Below, piece by piece: positions 1-6,737 of a stretch of 10,734 nt of DNA. The stretch lies in assembly GCA_030632625.1 (NCBI GenBank), contig DAOVUK010000056.1:1-10734 (forward strand). The letters run 5' to 3'. Below the pieces are notes generated by a model. The model did no database searches, had not been told where the DNA came from, and was given only the letters and a program-made list of their open reading frames with translations. Numbering within the stretch: position 1 is the first letter of the stretch; each line of letters starts with the position of its first letter. The stretch is from Gammaproteobacteria bacterium. Its GTDB lineage: Bacteria; Pseudomonadota; Gammaproteobacteria; GRL18. Made by a program: the position numbers and the translations under genes.

Positions 1-938
1 ATCTGATGTATAACTTTGTCCAGATGTTCTTCACTATCCATAATTAATGAATGTTCTGCCGCTTTATTCAAAATAGCGATATTGCCAATATCATGAATCA
101 GACCCGCCAGCATGGCATGCTCGGCATCAAAACCCGGCGTCAGTTTTGCCAGAACAAAGCTGATTGAAGCGATTTCAATACTGTGCTCCCAAAGCACTTC
201 CATACGTTTTTTCAGGAGTTTATTCGATGAATTGAACAGTTCTTTCAAGGCAAAAGAGGTCACGAGTTGTATGGTCACTTTTGTCCCTAAACCAACAACG
301 GCTGTTTTACAGTCTTCTGCTTTCTTACGCCTCTGATATAAAGCACTATTAGCCGCTTTAATAATTTTTGCCGCAATAGAAGGATCGGCCATTATAACCT
401 GAGCAATTTCATGAGCCCCCGAATGTTCATTCGCAATGGTTTCACGAATCCGTGTTGCAACACTGGGCAGGCTGGGCAACACAAAATTACCCTGCTGCAA
501 TTCCAAAATCAATTCATATAATATTCTATCTTCTTCATGCTCTTCATCAAGCAGTGTTTCATTAAGTCTGATAGAAGATGAGACTTCTGACTGTTCAATC
601 GCAGTATCAAGAAAATCATCTTTCAATACCAGAATTTTACATAGAGAATTGGTTGTGACCTGATACCGGCTGGGTCTGAGTTGAGCGACAGGATTTCGAG
701 AGCGTACACTATCGGCATCAATCACACTTTCTGAGTCATCAAATGCACGTAATTTCAGACTGCCCTCAAGCAAAAGATATTTGTCAGGTGAATTAGAGTT
801 CAAATCAATAAGCGTCTTACCCTGAGCAATTTGAACGATGTGTGCATTGCTGGCAATAAATTCAAGCTGTTTATCACTAAGGGAATGAAAAGGCGCAAAA
901 AATTTCAGACGCTCAACATCAATCACTGTTGTTTCCAT
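1..938 (-). CDS. cNMP-binding/HDOD domain signalling protein, 3' end cut by window edge
   Basis: Reading the minus strand from the ATG at 938 gives 312 open codons that run off the left edge, so the C-terminus is missing. Residues about 10-115 (LKFFAPFHSLSDKQLEFIA, later KYLLLEGSLKLRAF) look like a cyclic-nucleotide-binding-type beta-roll. From about 153 an HDOD domain begins (LPSLPSVATRIRE, then VIMADPSIAAKIIKAANSALY and AVVGLG), with the His-Asp pair at 282-283 in GLIHDIGN. HDOD proteins are cytoplasmic signalling or regulatory proteins without one common reaction. The effector bound by the N-terminal domain cannot be read from the sequence. The gene is divergent from amrB across a 312-nt spacer. 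The ribosome binding site is weak (AAGA about 11 nt upstream). The domain call is firm and the biological role unknown. Confidence 0.88.
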   Translation of the reverse strand, partial: METTVIDVERLKFFAPFHSLSDKQLEFIASNAHIVQIAQGKTLIDLNSNSPDKYLLLEGSLKLRAFDDSESVIDADSVRSRNPVAQLRPSRYQVTTNSLCKILVLKDDFLDTAIEQSEVSSSIRLNETLLDEEHEEDRILYELILELQQGNFVLPSLPSVATRIRETIANEHSGAHEIAQVIMADPSIAAKIIKAANSALYQRRKKAEDCKTAVVGLGTKVTIQLVTSFALKELFNSSNKLLKKRMEVLWEHSIEIASISFVLAKLTPGFDAEHAMLAGLIHDIGNIAILNKAAEHSLIMDSEEHLDKVIHQ

Positions 939-1250
939 ATTAATTAATTTCTTGAAATCTCTAATGTTTACAAATAAAAGTACACCAATTCTGAGTTGAT
1001 GATAACTCTGACTTTATAAGAAAGTAGAATAGCACAGATGAAGGCAATGTACCCCCCTAAATGAGTAAAGACTATGAGCAGGAGAACAATTATGACGAAC
1101 ATATAGGCTTGCTGAAACCTGTATTTCTAAATTGTTTGGGTATATGTGCCTTTCATGATGAAAAATATGTTCTATCATTAAGTATAGAACAGAACTTATG
1201 GCAATGTTTTTGCCTATCCCTATTGTAATTTTCTAAGCTGGTTAAAAATT
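939..1250. other. divergent intergenic region between the HDOD gene and amrB
   Basis: This 312-nt AT-rich spacer separates two divergent genes, so promoters for both should lie here. I found no strong paired -35/-10 boxes. Its clearest structure is an inverted repeat at 1168-1191, listed separately. A 55-codon open frame (1061-1228, +) has no ribosome binding site and no recognisable product, so I do not call it. The amrB start is also preceded by no good Shine-Dalgarno sequence, which may mean weak or regulated translation. Confidence 0.55.
1168..1191. promoter_or_regulatory. 8-bp inverted repeat upstream of amrB, possible operator
   Basis: TGTTCTAT (1168-1175) and ATAGAACA (1184-1191) are perfect inverted arms separated by 8 nt. 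The dyad lies 59 nt upstream of the amrB start, in the divergent spacer. Its size and symmetry fit a dimeric regulator site. There is no following T-run, so it is not a good terminator. The operator role is inferred from position only. Confidence 0.35.
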
Positions 1251-2051
1251 ATGAATTTACATCTGAATATCAGACCTCCGGCTGTCGCCGGCAGTTTTTA
1301 CCCCGGCAATATTAAGCAACTGGATTCATCTGTACAAACTTATCTTGACGATGTAAAAATTACCGCCATCCAGACAAAACCCCGGGCATTAATCGTTCCG
1401 CATGCCGGTTATATATACTCCGGGCCTATCGCCGCCAGTGCCTATGCCCAGCTGATTCCATTTGCCGGACAAATCACCACAGTGGTATTATTGGGACCTT
1501 CACATAGAATCCCTTTACTGGGAATAGCCAGCAGTTCTGCTGATTATTTTCAAACCCCTTTGGGAGAAATTCCTCTGGATAGAAAAATCATCGACAAATT
1601 AGAGCAACTGCCATTTGTGCAGTCATATGATGATGCCCATCGCCAGGAGCATAGTCTTGAAGTTCAACTGCCATTTCTGCAAAAAATTCTACCTGAATTT
1701 ACTCTGGTTCCTCTGGTGATTGGTCAGACAGACGATCAACAGGTCAGCGAGCTGATTGAAACCTTATGGCAGGAGCAGAACACTCTGTTTTTGATCAGCT
1801 CGGATCTCAGTCACTATCTTGACTACCATCAGGCTCAGCTCAGTGATCAGGCAGCCAGCGAAGCAATAGCAGAACTCATACCGCAGAATATTCATTATGA
1901 GCAGGCCTGTGGTCGCTCAGGGATTGCCGGTATGCTGTTAAGCGCTAAGAAGCACCATTTAAACGTTCAGATGCTGGATTTACGTAATTCCGGTGATACG
2001 GCAGGCACTAAAGACAGAGTGGTTGGCTATGGTTCATGGGTCTTTTACTAA
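1251..2051 (+). CDS. amrB: AmmeMemoRadiSam system protein B (Memo family)
   Basis: This 266-residue protein is a full-length member of the Memo family, which has the fold of class III extradiol (LigB-type) dioxygenases. Hallmarks in order are RPPAVAGSFYPG (8-19), PHAGYIYSGP (50-59), LGPSHR (81-86), QEHSLEVQLPFL (132-143), SSDLSHY (183-189), ACGRSGI (219-225) and a C-terminal VVGYGSW. His51, His85 and Cys220 align with the metal ligands reported for human MEMO1 (His49, His81, Cys244). Bacterial Memo proteins usually occur with an AMMECR1 protein and a radical SAM enzyme, but the reaction of the set is not settled as far as I know. amrA follows after 11 nt, so the two are almost certainly co-transcribed. 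The ATG at 1251 is directly before the conserved N-terminus, but no clear Shine-Dalgarno is present. Confidence 0.93.
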   Translation: MNLHLNIRPPAVAGSFYPGNIKQLDSSVQTYLDDVKITAIQTKPRALIVPHAGYIYSGPIAASAYAQLIPFAGQITTVVLLGPSHRIPLLGIASSSADYFQTPLGEIPLDRKIIDKLEQLPFVQSYDDAHRQEHSLEVQLPFLQKILPEFTLVPLVIGQTDDQQVSELIETLWQEQNTLFLISSDLSHYLDYHQAQLSDQAASEAIAELIPQNIHYEQACGRSGIAGMLLSAKKHHLNVQMLDLRNSGDTAGTKDRVVGYGSWVFY

Positions 2052-2062
2052 GAGGATAAGTT

Positions 2063-2686
2063 ATGCATTCACAAGAGCCTTCAGCCCGTTCTAAAAAGGA
2101 GCCTTCAGCGGATACTGAAAAACAGCCGTCACAACAGTACTCCGATGCAGAACACCAGCTGCTGCTGAGTATTGCCAAAAAATCAATTCTGACCGGTCTG
2201 CAGCAGATGCATCCCTTAGTGCTTACTCTTGCAGATTATTCCCAACACCTTCAGGAAAAACGAGCCACGTTTGTCACTCTGAAGATCAATGATGAATTGC
2301 GGGGCTGTATCGGCAGCCTGAGTCCTCAGCGGGCTTTGGTTGATGATATCGCTCATAATGCCTATGCGGCGGCATTCTCCGATCCCCGCTTTGCAGCACT
2401 GAACAAACAGGAATATGAACCACTTGAATACCATATTTCAATATTGAGCGACACCAGCCCAATGCAGTTTGACTCAGAACAGGCATTGTTAGCCCAGCTT
2501 CGCCCTGGTATTGATGGCCTGGTGCTGCAGGATCAAAACAGACAGGGCACTTTTCTGCCCTCCGTCTGGGAACAACTGCCTGAGCCCGAAGCGTTTTTTC
2601 AGCACCTCAGGCACAAAGCGGGGTTGCCGGCAAATTACTGGAGTGATACCTTACAGGTCAGTCGCTATACTGTGGAAAGCTTCTAA
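2063..2686 (+). CDS. amrA: AmmeMemoRadiSam system protein A (AMMECR1 family)
   Basis: This 207-residue protein has the AMMECR1 domain from about residue 28 to the end. The signature LRGCIGSL is at 79-86, followed by DPRF (107-110), LEYHISILS (121-129) and [25 protein letters not shown] near the C-terminus. Human AMMECR1 is linked to a contiguous-gene syndrome, but the molecular function of the family is unsettled. The presumed partners are AmrB, encoded 11 nt upstream, and a radical SAM protein not in this window. GAGG, 7 nt before the ATG, supports the start at 2063. The first 27 residues are hydrophilic and lie outside the domain; they contain an octapeptide-like repeat ([24 protein letters not shown]). 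The stop codon overlaps that of the convergent ridA. Confidence 0.93.
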   Translation: MHSQEPSARSKKEPSADTEKQPSQQYSDAEHQLLLSIAKKSILTGLQQMHPLVLTLADYSQHLQEKRATFVTLKINDELRGCIGSLSPQRALVDDIAHNAYAAAFSDPRFAALNKQEYEPLEYHISILSDTSPMQFDSEQALLAQLRPGIDGLVLQDQNRQGTFLPSVWEQLPEPEAFFQHLRHKAGLPANYWSDTLQVSRYTVESF

Positions 2687-3069
2687 GAAGCCAGTTCCAT
2701 CACCGCATCCATTTCAACACCGGCATCTTTAGGTAATGAAGCCACCCCGATTGCCGCTCTGGCAGGATAAGGCTGGGAAAAATAACGCGCCATTACTTCA
2801 TTGACCAGAGGAAAGTGACTCAAATCTGTCAGGAAAATATTCAATTTAGCAATATCATTCAAATCACCACCCGCAGCCTGAGCAACAGCCGTCAGATTAT
2901 CAAAAACCCGCACAATCTGAGCTTCCATATCCCCATCCACCATTTCCATAGTTTCTGGAATCAGAGGGATCTGACCGGAAAGATAAACCGTGTTACCCAC
3001 TTTAACAGCCTGAGAATAAGTACCAATCGCCTGCGGCGCTTTATCTGTTGCAATTATTTCTCTGGTCAA
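2683..3069 (-). CDS. ridA: RidA family enamine/imine deaminase
   Basis: RidA (YjgF/YER057c/UK114) proteins hydrolyse reactive 2-aminoacrylate and related enamines or imines released by PLP enzymes such as threonine dehydratase, giving a keto acid and ammonia. The product is 128 residues, the usual RidA length. It carries [20 protein letters not shown] (14-33), the active-site arginine in YPARAAI (Arg104, matching E. coli Arg105) and Glu119 in VEMDAVM (matching Glu120). A longer open frame extends upstream to 3219, but it runs antisense across the neighbouring gene's 3' end. The TTG at 3069 has a strong AAGGAG 6 nt before it and gives the normal family N-terminus, so I start there. The gene lies downstream of a pteridine reductase, with a palindrome in the 58-nt gap. 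Its last codons overlap amrA tail-to-tail by 4 bp. Confidence 0.93.
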   Translation of the reverse strand: MTREIIATDKAPQAIGTYSQAVKVGNTVYLSGQIPLIPETMEMVDGDMEAQIVRVFDNLTAVAQAAGGDLNDIAKLNIFLTDLSHFPLVNEVMARYFSQPYPARAAIGVASLPKDAGVEMDAVMELAS

Positions 3070-3089
3070 AATTTTCTCCTTAAATGTTA

Positions 3090-3117
3090 GTAGAGACGTT
3101 GCATGCAACGTCTCTAC
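3090..3117. repeat. perfect 28-bp palindrome with GTAG/CTAC ends
   Basis: GTAGAGACGTTGCA (3090-3103) is followed directly by its exact reverse complement, TGCAACGTCTCTAC (3104-3117). It sits between the pteridine reductase stop (3128) and the ridA ribosome binding site, so an mRNA crossing both genes would form a long hairpin. No T-run follows on either strand, so a plain intrinsic terminator is unlikely. The GTAG ends recall REP-type palindromes mobilised by RAYT transposases. From memory, unverified, very similar palindromes are dispersed in cyanobacteria and some large sulfur bacteria. Confidence 0.85.
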
Positions 3118-3127
3118 AGTACTGATT

Positions 3128-3895
3128 TTACAAATACAATGAGCGCCCGCCGTCGACGGCAATAATCTGTCCGGTAATATAATCGGCATTAGCCGCCAGA
3201 AACAGGACTGTTTTGGCAATGTCTTCTGCGGAACCTTTACGTTTTAAATACGTTCTGGAGACAATGCGTTGTTTGGTTATATCATCCATATCCTGAGCCG
3301 GCCACATAATTGCGCCGGGAGCAACACCATTCACTCTGATATTGGGCCCCAATTCAAAGGCCAGCGTTTTTACTAACATTGCCAAACCCGCTTTAGCCAT
3401 ATTATAGACACTATGGCCTTGCATTGGCCTTTGCGCATGGATATCGACAATACTGATAATACAGCCTTTTTGTTTCTCTAAATGCGGTGCTGCTAACTGG
3501 GATAAAAAAAAGGGCGCTTTCATATTGCTGCCGATCAGATCATCCCAGTCATTCTCAGTCACTGTCCCCATGGGGGTTGGATAAAAACTGGACGCATTAT
3601 TAACCAGAATATCCAGCCTTCCCCACTGCTCCAGGCCTTTATTAATAAGCGCTTTGAGCTTAATCGTATCCAGTAATTCTGCCTGAATAAGAATAACCGA
3701 GTTTGCACGTTGCTCATTCAGTTCTGTCTGCAGTGCCAGCGCCGGCTGGCGGGAATTACGATAATGCAACAGAATATTTGCCCCGGCTGCATGTAACAAA
3801 CGTGCAGTCATAGCGCCAACTCTTTGAGCCCCCCCCGTGATCAGGGCCACTTTATCCGTTAAGTCATTGTTCAGCATCTCGTCAATTGTTTCCAT
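3128..3895 (-). CDS. pteridine reductase (PTR1/FolM-like short-chain dehydrogenase)
   Basis: This 255-residue cytoplasmic SDR enzyme should reduce pterins or dihydropterins with NADPH. The cofactor loop is TGGAQRVG (20-27), followed by HYRNSR (44-49) and [10 protein letters not shown] (99-108). The usual catalytic serine is replaced by Asp151, with Tyr164 and Lys168 completing the site. The Asp-to-Tyr spacing of 13 and Tyr-to-Lys spacing of 4 equal those of Leishmania PTR1 (Asp181/Tyr194/Lys198), which favours a pteridine reductase over a generic ketoacyl reductase. FolM, the E. coli dihydromonapterin reductase, is the other close family. The protein ends in the usual [11 protein letters not shown] block. 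The ATG at 3895 has a loosely spaced AAGAGAG upstream. ridA lies 58 nt downstream on the same strand. The natural substrate, dihydrofolate or dihydromonapterin, is not decided by sequence. Confidence 0.87.
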   Translation of the reverse strand: METIDEMLNNDLTDKVALITGGAQRVGAMTARLLHAAGANILLHYRNSRQPALALQTELNEQRANSVILIQAELLDTIKLKALINKGLEQWGRLDILVNNASSFYPTPMGTVTENDWDDLIGSNMKAPFFLSQLAAPHLEKQKGCIISIVDIHAQRPMQGHSVYNMAKAGLAMLVKTLAFELGPNIRVNGVAPGAIMWPAQDMDDITKQRIVSRTYLKRKGSAEDIAKTVLFLAANADYITGQIIAVDGGRSLYL

Positions 3896-3918
3896 TTGCG
3901 GTCACTCTCTTAGGGCAA

Positions 3919-3988
3919 TAGCGTTTAACACTTAGCGTTTAACACATAGCTTTTAAAATATAGCTTTTAAAATATAGCTTTTAAAATA
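3919..3988. repeat. 14-bp tandem repeat, five units, in a divergent intergenic region
   Basis: Five contiguous 14-bp units fill 3919-3988. Two are of one type (TAGCGTTTAACACT, TAGCGTTTAACACA) and three are identical copies of a second (TAGCTTTTAAAATA). A decayed sixth unit beginning TAGTTATTAGCA follows at 3989. The array lies between the pteridine reductase and the methyltransferase operon, which diverge here, so copy number could change promoter spacing. The second unit type contains the palindrome TTTTAAAA. The 218-nt intergenic region (3896-4113) otherwise shows no clear feature. Confidence 0.9.
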
Positions 3989-4113
3989 TAGTTATTAGCA
4001 TTAGTGGATGTTAGCAAATAAGTTTAGCATAATATGGCTACCCTGGATAAACCATCAATATAAAACAAGGCTGAGAAAAGCAGCCCGTCAGAAAAGTTAA
4101 TTTAGAGCCTATA

Positions 4114-5340
4114 ATGCCCATAGATCCCAAAACACACCCGGCTGGCGATACATTTCCTGAGCCATCTCCTGAAACTAAAGCACATAGCGATCGATTAAAG
4201 CATCTCATTGAGGATGAAATAAATGCTAATGGCGGTAGGATCACTTTCGCAGAATATATGAATAAAGCACTTTATGCGCCGGGACTGGGCTACTATAGTG
4301 CCGGCTTGAAAAAGTTTGGCAAGCAGGGGGATTTTATTACCGCTCCGGAAATATCTCCGCTGTTTTCTCAATGTCTGGCTTTGCAATGTCTTCATATTAT
4401 GCAGCAAACGGGTCAGCATACTCTATTAGAAGTAGGTGCCGGCTCAGGAATTATGGCCGTTGAGTTAGTACTTGAACTGGAAAAACAGGCACAACTGCCG
4501 GAGCAATATCTGATTCTGGAATTAAGTGCTGAACTTCGCGATCGTCAGCAGCAGACCATTAAGGCCCGCATACCCCATTTATATGAACGTTTTCAGTGGT
4601 TGGACTGTCTGCCCCAAAAGCCCTTCTGTGGAATAATTATTGCCAATGAATTACTGGATGCCATGCCGGTACACCTGCTTAAACTCGAACAAAATTCTGT
4701 TTTTGAGCGTTATGTGTCGGTCAATAAAAAAGGCCAATTTATCTGGCAGGATGATGCACCGGAAAATCCCCGGCTGCAAAAGATTGCACAGGAGATTAAA
4801 GCATTACATCAATCTTTAGCGCATCTTGATGACAAGCCCGGCGCGCCTTATATTACTGAAGTGAATCTACAGGCAGTCGACTGGGTGAAAAGCATGGCAG
4901 ACATTCTGGATGCCGGTGCTGTCTTATTAGTGGATTATGGCTATACGGCGAAGGAATATTATCACCCGCAGCGTTCAATGGGCACATTAATGTGTCATTA
5001 TCAGCACCATCGCCATGACGATCCTTTTTATCTGCCCGGTCTGCAGGATATTACCGCCCACATTGATTTCAGCCGTATTGCCCGTGCAGCCTGTGATTCA
5101 GGGCTGAAGGTTTGCGGTTTTACTACTCAGGCGCATTTTTTAATGGCCGGTGGACTGGTTGAATTAAGCAAAGATCTGGACCCGGATGATATTGTGCATT
5201 TTTCTGAGGTTGCAAGACAAATAAAGATGCTGACTTTACCCGAAGAAATGGGAGAATTATTCAAAGTTATTTTACTTGCCAAAGGCAAAACGCTATCATT
5301 GCCGGCATTTCAATTTCAGAACTTTCAACAGCGTTTATAA
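4114..5340 (+). CDS. class I SAM-dependent methyltransferase, MidA/NDUFAF7 family
   Basis: This 408-residue protein belongs to the family once called DUF185. Residues 44-89 hold the family N-terminal signature (FAEYMNKALYAPGLGYYS, then FGKQGDFITAPEISPLFSQ). The SAM-binding glycine loop is LEVGAGSG (105-112). ANELLDAMPV (177-186) and LVDYGY (272-277) follow, then the typical RSMGTLMCHYQHHRHDDPFYLPGLQDITAHIDF (287-319). Mitochondrial NDUFAF7 methylates an arginine of complex I subunit NDUFS2 during assembly; the bacterial substrate is not known to me. The 20-residue hydrophilic N-terminus precedes the conserved region, and the ribosome binding site is weak, so a slightly later start is possible. 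uppP follows after 63 nt and the VanZ-like gene after that, all on one strand, suggesting an operon. Confidence 0.9.
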   Translation: MPIDPKTHPAGDTFPEPSPETKAHSDRLKHLIEDEINANGGRITFAEYMNKALYAPGLGYYSAGLKKFGKQGDFITAPEISPLFSQCLALQCLHIMQQTGQHTLLEVGAGSGIMAVELVLELEKQAQLPEQYLILELSAELRDRQQQTIKARIPHLYERFQWLDCLPQKPFCGIIIANELLDAMPVHLLKLEQNSVFERYVSVNKKGQFIWQDDAPENPRLQKIAQEIKALHQSLAHLDDKPGAPYITEVNLQAVDWVKSMADILDAGAVLLVDYGYTAKEYYHPQRSMGTLMCHYQHHRHDDPFYLPGLQDITAHIDFSRIARAACDSGLKVCGFTTQAHFLMAGGLVELSKDLDPDDIVHFSEVARQIKMLTLPEEMGELFKVILLAKGKTLSLPAFQFQNFQQRL

Positions 5341-5403
5341 GTATTGCCGGATTATTCCAGGTTAGCAGGACTGTTGTTATAGGCTATATGTTTCAGGAGA
5401 AGT

Positions 5404-6219
5404 ATGGATTTAATTCACATTATTGTATTGGCACTGGTTCAGGGATTGAGTGAGTTCCTGCCGATATCAAGTTCTGCCCATTTAATTCTGGTGCCGCGAC
5501 TATTTGGCTGGAGTGATCAGGGTCTGGCTTTTGATGTGGCCACCCATTTTGGTACTCTGACCGCAGTCCTGTGGTATTTTCGCAAAGATATTCAGCCCTT
5601 ATTTACAGACTGGATAAAATCCATTCAATTAAAACAAAATACCGGCGATAGTCTGCTCGCCTGGGGCATTATTCTTGGTACCATTCCAGCAGGATTAGCA
5701 GGCTTTCTGATCAATGATTATTCTGAAAATTTACGCAATCCGCTCATAATAGCCTGCACCACAGTTCTGTTTGGTTTGCTTCTCTGGTATGCCGATGCCG
5801 GTGCACAAAAGCAATTAGCAAACAAAATTAAACCCCGGACTGAGCATCAGCTTAATTTAAAAATTATTTTATTTATTGGTTTTGCTCAGGCTCTGGCTTT
5901 GATCCCCGGTACATCCCGTTCCGGAATTACCATCACAGCCGCCTTATTAATGGGCATGAGTCGAACCGCTGCAGCCCGATTTTCATTTTTACTCTCTATT
6001 CCATTAATCCTGGCTGCCAGCCTGATGAAAACCATTGAATTAAGTCAATCTGCAACCCACCTTCCCTGGCTGGATTTATTTCTGGGCACCAGTTTATCTG
6101 CTGTCAGTGCCTATTTCTGCATTCACTACTTTATTAAGCTGCTGGATAGTGTCGGTATGATGCCCTTTATAATTTACCGCTTATTTCTCGGTGCCTTGTT
6201 ATTCTGGTTATTTATTTAA
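5404..6219 (+). CDS. uppP: undecaprenyl-diphosphatase (UppP/BacA)
   Basis: This inner-membrane enzyme removes a phosphate from undecaprenyl pyrophosphate, regenerating the lipid carrier for peptidoglycan and other envelope glycans. Overexpression in E. coli gives bacitracin resistance, hence the old name BacA. The product is 271 residues, the standard size. The first family motif, QGLSEFLPISSSAH, is at 13-26 and includes catalytic Glu17. The second, PGTSRSG, is at 168-174 with the essential Arg172. Several strongly hydrophobic segments run through the protein (roughly 84-103, 109-129, 152-167, 193-209, 223-243, 252-271). AGGAG sits 4 nt before the ATG, making this one of the clearer starts here. 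It lies between the MidA-type methyltransferase and a VanZ-like membrane protein. Confidence 0.96.
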   Translation: MDLIHIIVLALVQGLSEFLPISSSAHLILVPRLFGWSDQGLAFDVATHFGTLTAVLWYFRKDIQPLFTDWIKSIQLKQNTGDSLLAWGIILGTIPAGLAGFLINDYSENLRNPLIIACTTVLFGLLLWYADAGAQKQLANKIKPRTEHQLNLKIILFIGFAQALALIPGTSRSGITITAALLMGMSRTAAARFSFLLSIPLILAASLMKTIELSQSATHLPWLDLFLGTSLSAVSAYFCIHYFIKLLDSVGMMPFIIYRLFLGALLFWLFI

Positions 6220-6263
6220 GCGTTCAGCATTCAGCACTCAAACAAAAGTTTAGGGTTTTAAAT

Positions 6264-6659
6264 TTGAATATGCATTATAGGAATTTATGGCTCATTCTCG
6301 GCGTTCTCTATATCAGCTTTATTCTGGCAGGTTCACTGCTGAGGGTGCCTGATATCAGTATAATGTCGTTTGAATACAGGGATAAAGTCATTCATTTTGC
6401 CATGTATTTTATTCTTGTCGGCTGGTTTGTGCAGTTGTACCAAAAAACCAGCAGCCGGATAATAATTCTGGCAGGCGCCATTCTACTGGGGATGTTAATT
6501 GAGTATCTTCAGGGAATGACGGCCTACCGAAGCTTTGATTACTTCGATGAAATCGCTAACAGCATTGGTGCAATGTGTGCATTTTTATTGGCCAGAACCT
6601 CATTTGCTTCAATATTATCAGCAATTGACTCACGGCTTTATCGTTTACATAACGCTTAA
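6264..6659 (+). CDS. small VanZ-family membrane protein
   Basis: This protein of about 131 residues has four hydrophobic stretches (about 9-25, 44-59, 67-82, 98-113). It carries the VanZ-like pattern DKVIHFAMYFILVG (40-53) and later EYLQGM (81-86), FDYFDEIANSIGA (95-107). VanZ-like domains sit in the membrane. The founding member gives low-level teicoplanin resistance, but most short stand-alone bacterial members have no known function, so no resistance should be inferred. The gene follows uppP by 44 nt and may be co-transcribed with it, which hints at an envelope role. The start is ambiguous: TTG at 6264 has AGGG 8 nt upstream, while ATG at 6270 would remove two residues and has poorer spacing. 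A hairpin lies just downstream. Confidence 0.85.
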   Translation: MNMHYRNLWLILGVLYISFILAGSLLRVPDISIMSFEYRDKVIHFAMYFILVGWFVQLYQKTSSRIIILAGAILLGMLIEYLQGMTAYRSFDYFDEIANSIGAMCAFLLARTSFASILSAIDSRLYRLHNA

Positions 6660-6668
6660 TCAACAAAA

Positions 6669-6694
6669 GGGCAGACACATAGGTCTGCCCCTAC
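6669..6694 (-). terminator. hairpin between convergent genes, likely cca terminator; REP-like
   Basis: GGGCAGAC (6669-6676) and GTCTGCCC (6683-6690) form a perfect 8-bp stem with a 6-nt loop. On the minus strand the stem is followed by TTTTGTTG, which fits intrinsic termination about 48 nt after the cca stop. On the plus strand no T-run follows, so it is a weaker terminator for the VanZ-like gene. CTAC at 6691-6694 gives the minus strand a GTAG start, as in the palindrome at 3090-3117, so this may be a decayed dispersed palindrome reused as a terminator. Confidence 0.7.
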
Positions 6695-6737
6695 CTCACA
6701 CTCGGTATTTAGATTGTTTAATACTATTATTCTAGGA

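Noticed and set aside
112..663. Two plus-strand open frames of 74 and 75 codons (112-336, 436-663)
   Set aside because: They are antisense to the clearly coding cNMP-binding/HDOD gene on the minus strand and have low-complexity, unrecognisable products.
1061..1228. 55-codon plus-strand open frame in the HDOD-amrB spacer
   Set aside because: There is no ribosome binding site before the ATG (CCCCCCTAA precedes it), no recognisable product and no support from neighbours.
3070..3219. N-terminal extension of ridA by 50 codons
   Set aside because: It reads through the palindrome and out of frame over the end of the pteridine reductase; RidA is normally about 128 residues and the TTG at 3069 has an excellent ribosome binding site.
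3919..3988. CRISPR array
   Set aside because: The units are 14 bp and directly adjacent with no spacers, and no cas genes are nearby; this is a simple tandem repeat.
5404..6659. Antibiotic resistance locus (BacA plus VanZ)
   Set aside because: UppP is a housekeeping lipid-carrier phosphatase and short VanZ-family proteins are common without resistance; no van genes are present.
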